Of a stretch of 5,011 nucleotides of DNA, positions 4,253 to 5,011 are shown piece after piece (the stretch's first letter is position 1; each line of letters opens with the position of its first letter). Position numbers and translations under genes: made by a program. The DNA is from JAKANM01 sp964356495 (lineage in GTDB: Bacteria; Patescibacteriota; Patescibacteriia; Magasanikbacterales; GWA2-37-8), in the NCBI GenBank assembly GCA_964356495.1, contig CAYHHR010000040.1, forward strand, positions 1 through 5,011, read 5' to 3'. The notes beneath the pieces are model-generated. The model saw only the letters and a list, made by a program, of their open reading frames with translations. It was not told where the DNA came from and made no database searches.

Positions 4253-5011
4253 GTGGACGGTTTGTAAATTAATTTTGTTCATTAAAAACTGTCTTCGCCA
4301 AGGATGGTTGGCTGGTGGTTTGTAGGTTGGTTTACCGGTGGTAAGAGCAGGAATTTTGAGTTTGTATTCTTTCTCCGGTCGTTTCAGCAAAACAATATAG
4401 TTGAGTTTTTTGTCACGTAATTTTAACACCGTTGATCCATCCAAATGTTCTTCAATCAAGATTTTATCTCTTCGACACACCAGTAGCGGTTGTTGTTGGC
4501 TTAATTGAAAATATTGATTTTTAAACTGTACGGTAAAATCGTTCATTACAACTCTTTCTGAATGGACAGAAAAAATATTGTCCAAATTTGTTGTATCTAC
4601 TTTTGTCATTGGTCGGTGCAGGTCGGCTTTTTTCTCCGGCACCACGGCAAATTTCTTATTGAAATCCGGAATAAATTTTTCCTTTAGAAATTTATTGGCA
4701 GTGGCAATATCGGAAATGTTTTGCAGTCGAAGTTCCTTAACCAATCGATCTTGTAAAGTTTGAAACATTCTTTCCACCCGACCCTTGGCTTCGGGGCTGT
4801 GGGCGGTAATCAGGGTTATTCCTAGGTCTTGGCAGGCTCTTTGGAACTGGGTAATCATTTCCTTGTTGTCTTTTGCGCTCTTGTGGTTAATCTTGTAAGT
4901 GCTGAATTTGTCTAGATAAATAGCCACTGGCTTGCCTTTCTCCTCTACATAGGTCTTCCAGAAGCCAAAGGTGGGCGCTATGCCTTCATGGTGATCAAAG
5001 ATGGCCTTGGT
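4250..5011 (-). CDS. ISNCY-family transposase, C-terminal 253 residues (5' end outside window)
   Basis: The frame is open from the right edge to the TAG at 4250-4252. An internal GTG at 4925-4927 is not the start: reading upstream of it gives more family-like sequence (FWKTYVEEKGKP). What is seen is the second half of a DDE-type integrase core. YLDKFSTYK carries a core Asp (codon 4910-4912), then QFQRACQDLGITLITAHSPE and KGRVER with the core Glu (4772-4774), then MFQTLQDRLVKELRLQNI. This wording is typical of ISNCY-family transposases. NKFLKEKFIPDFNKKFAV and the beta-rich C-terminal domain follow (VMNDFTVQFKNQYFQLS onwards). The spacing D-x45-E is longer than in IS3/IS481 enzymes because of a Lys/Asn-rich insertion. 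No frameshift or stop is seen. The N-terminal helix-turn-helix and first Asp lie beyond the window. It ends at the terminal repeats 4215-4252. Confidence 0.9.
   Translation of the reverse strand, partial: TKAIFDHHEGIAPTFGFWKTYVEEKGKPVAIYLDKFSTYKINHKSAKDNKEMITQFQRACQDLGITLITAHSPEAKGRVERMFQTLQDRLVKELRLQNISDIATANKFLKEKFIPDFNKKFAVVPEKKADLHRPMTKVDTTNLDNIFSVHSERVVMNDFTVQFKNQYFQLSQQQPLLVCRRDKILIEEHLDGSTVLKLRDKKLNYIVLLKRPEKEYKLKIPALTTGKPTYKPPANHPWRRQFLMNKINLQTVH

Larger units (their letters stand above)
4215..5011 (-). mobile_element. Partial insertion sequence, ISNCY type
   Basis: Transposase plus its adjacent terminal repeats, continuing beyond the right edge. The element sits directly upstream of the hicBA promoter: the outer repeat starts 29 bases beyond the -35 box (4186). 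The reading frame present is intact, so the copy may be active. Target duplication and inverted repeat cannot be judged with one end only. Confidence 0.75.

Overview
The window reads as a piece of a small-genome bacterium, most likely a member of the Candidate Phyla Radiation (Patescibacteria, Parcubacteria-like). This is inferred from the look of the proteins: a WbaZ-like GT4 glycosyltransferase with a typical N-terminal half, a polyprenyl glycosylphosphotransferase in which I see no Shine-Dalgarno sequence, a compact HicBA pair and an ISNCY-type transposase. All genes read with the standard code. No taxonomic marker is present, so the assignment is tentative.

Left part (1-2581, minus strand): a surface-polysaccharide operon. 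A promoter at 2553-2581 drives a short leader with a small hairpin and a T-run, then a membrane sugar-1-phosphate transferase (1073-2491), which would load the first sugar on the lipid carrier. Two bases later follows a GT4 glycosyltransferase (1-1070, cut by the left edge), which would extend the glycan. The operon continues leftwards out of the window.

Middle (2591-3522, plus strand): a self-contained single-gene unit. It has a near-ideal sigma70 promoter placed back-to-back with the operon promoter, a good ribosome binding site, a 258-residue lipoprotein gene (2678-3454) and a strong intrinsic terminator. Its lysine codon use (AAG-rich) and base composition differ from the neighbouring genes, suggesting a recent arrival or different selection. 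The protein has a lipobox, four cysteines spaced exactly six residues apart, and two predicted beta-sandwich regions. I do not recognise the protein itself.

Right part (3590-5011, minus strand): a hicB-hicA toxin-antitoxin pair with its own consensus promoter placed so close to the hicB ATG that the mRNA should be leaderless. A perfect 7-bp inverted repeat at the hicB-hicA junction would bury the hicA start codon and part of its ribosome binding site. Upstream of hicB lies the end of an insertion sequence: a 25-bp-period repeat and hairpin at 4215-4252, and a transposase that runs off the right edge.

The most useful leads are the hicB-hicA junction hairpin combined with the leaderless promoter, the unrecognised lipoprotein unit with its divergent promoter pair, and the operon leader hairpin. 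No RNA genes or CRISPR arrays were seen.
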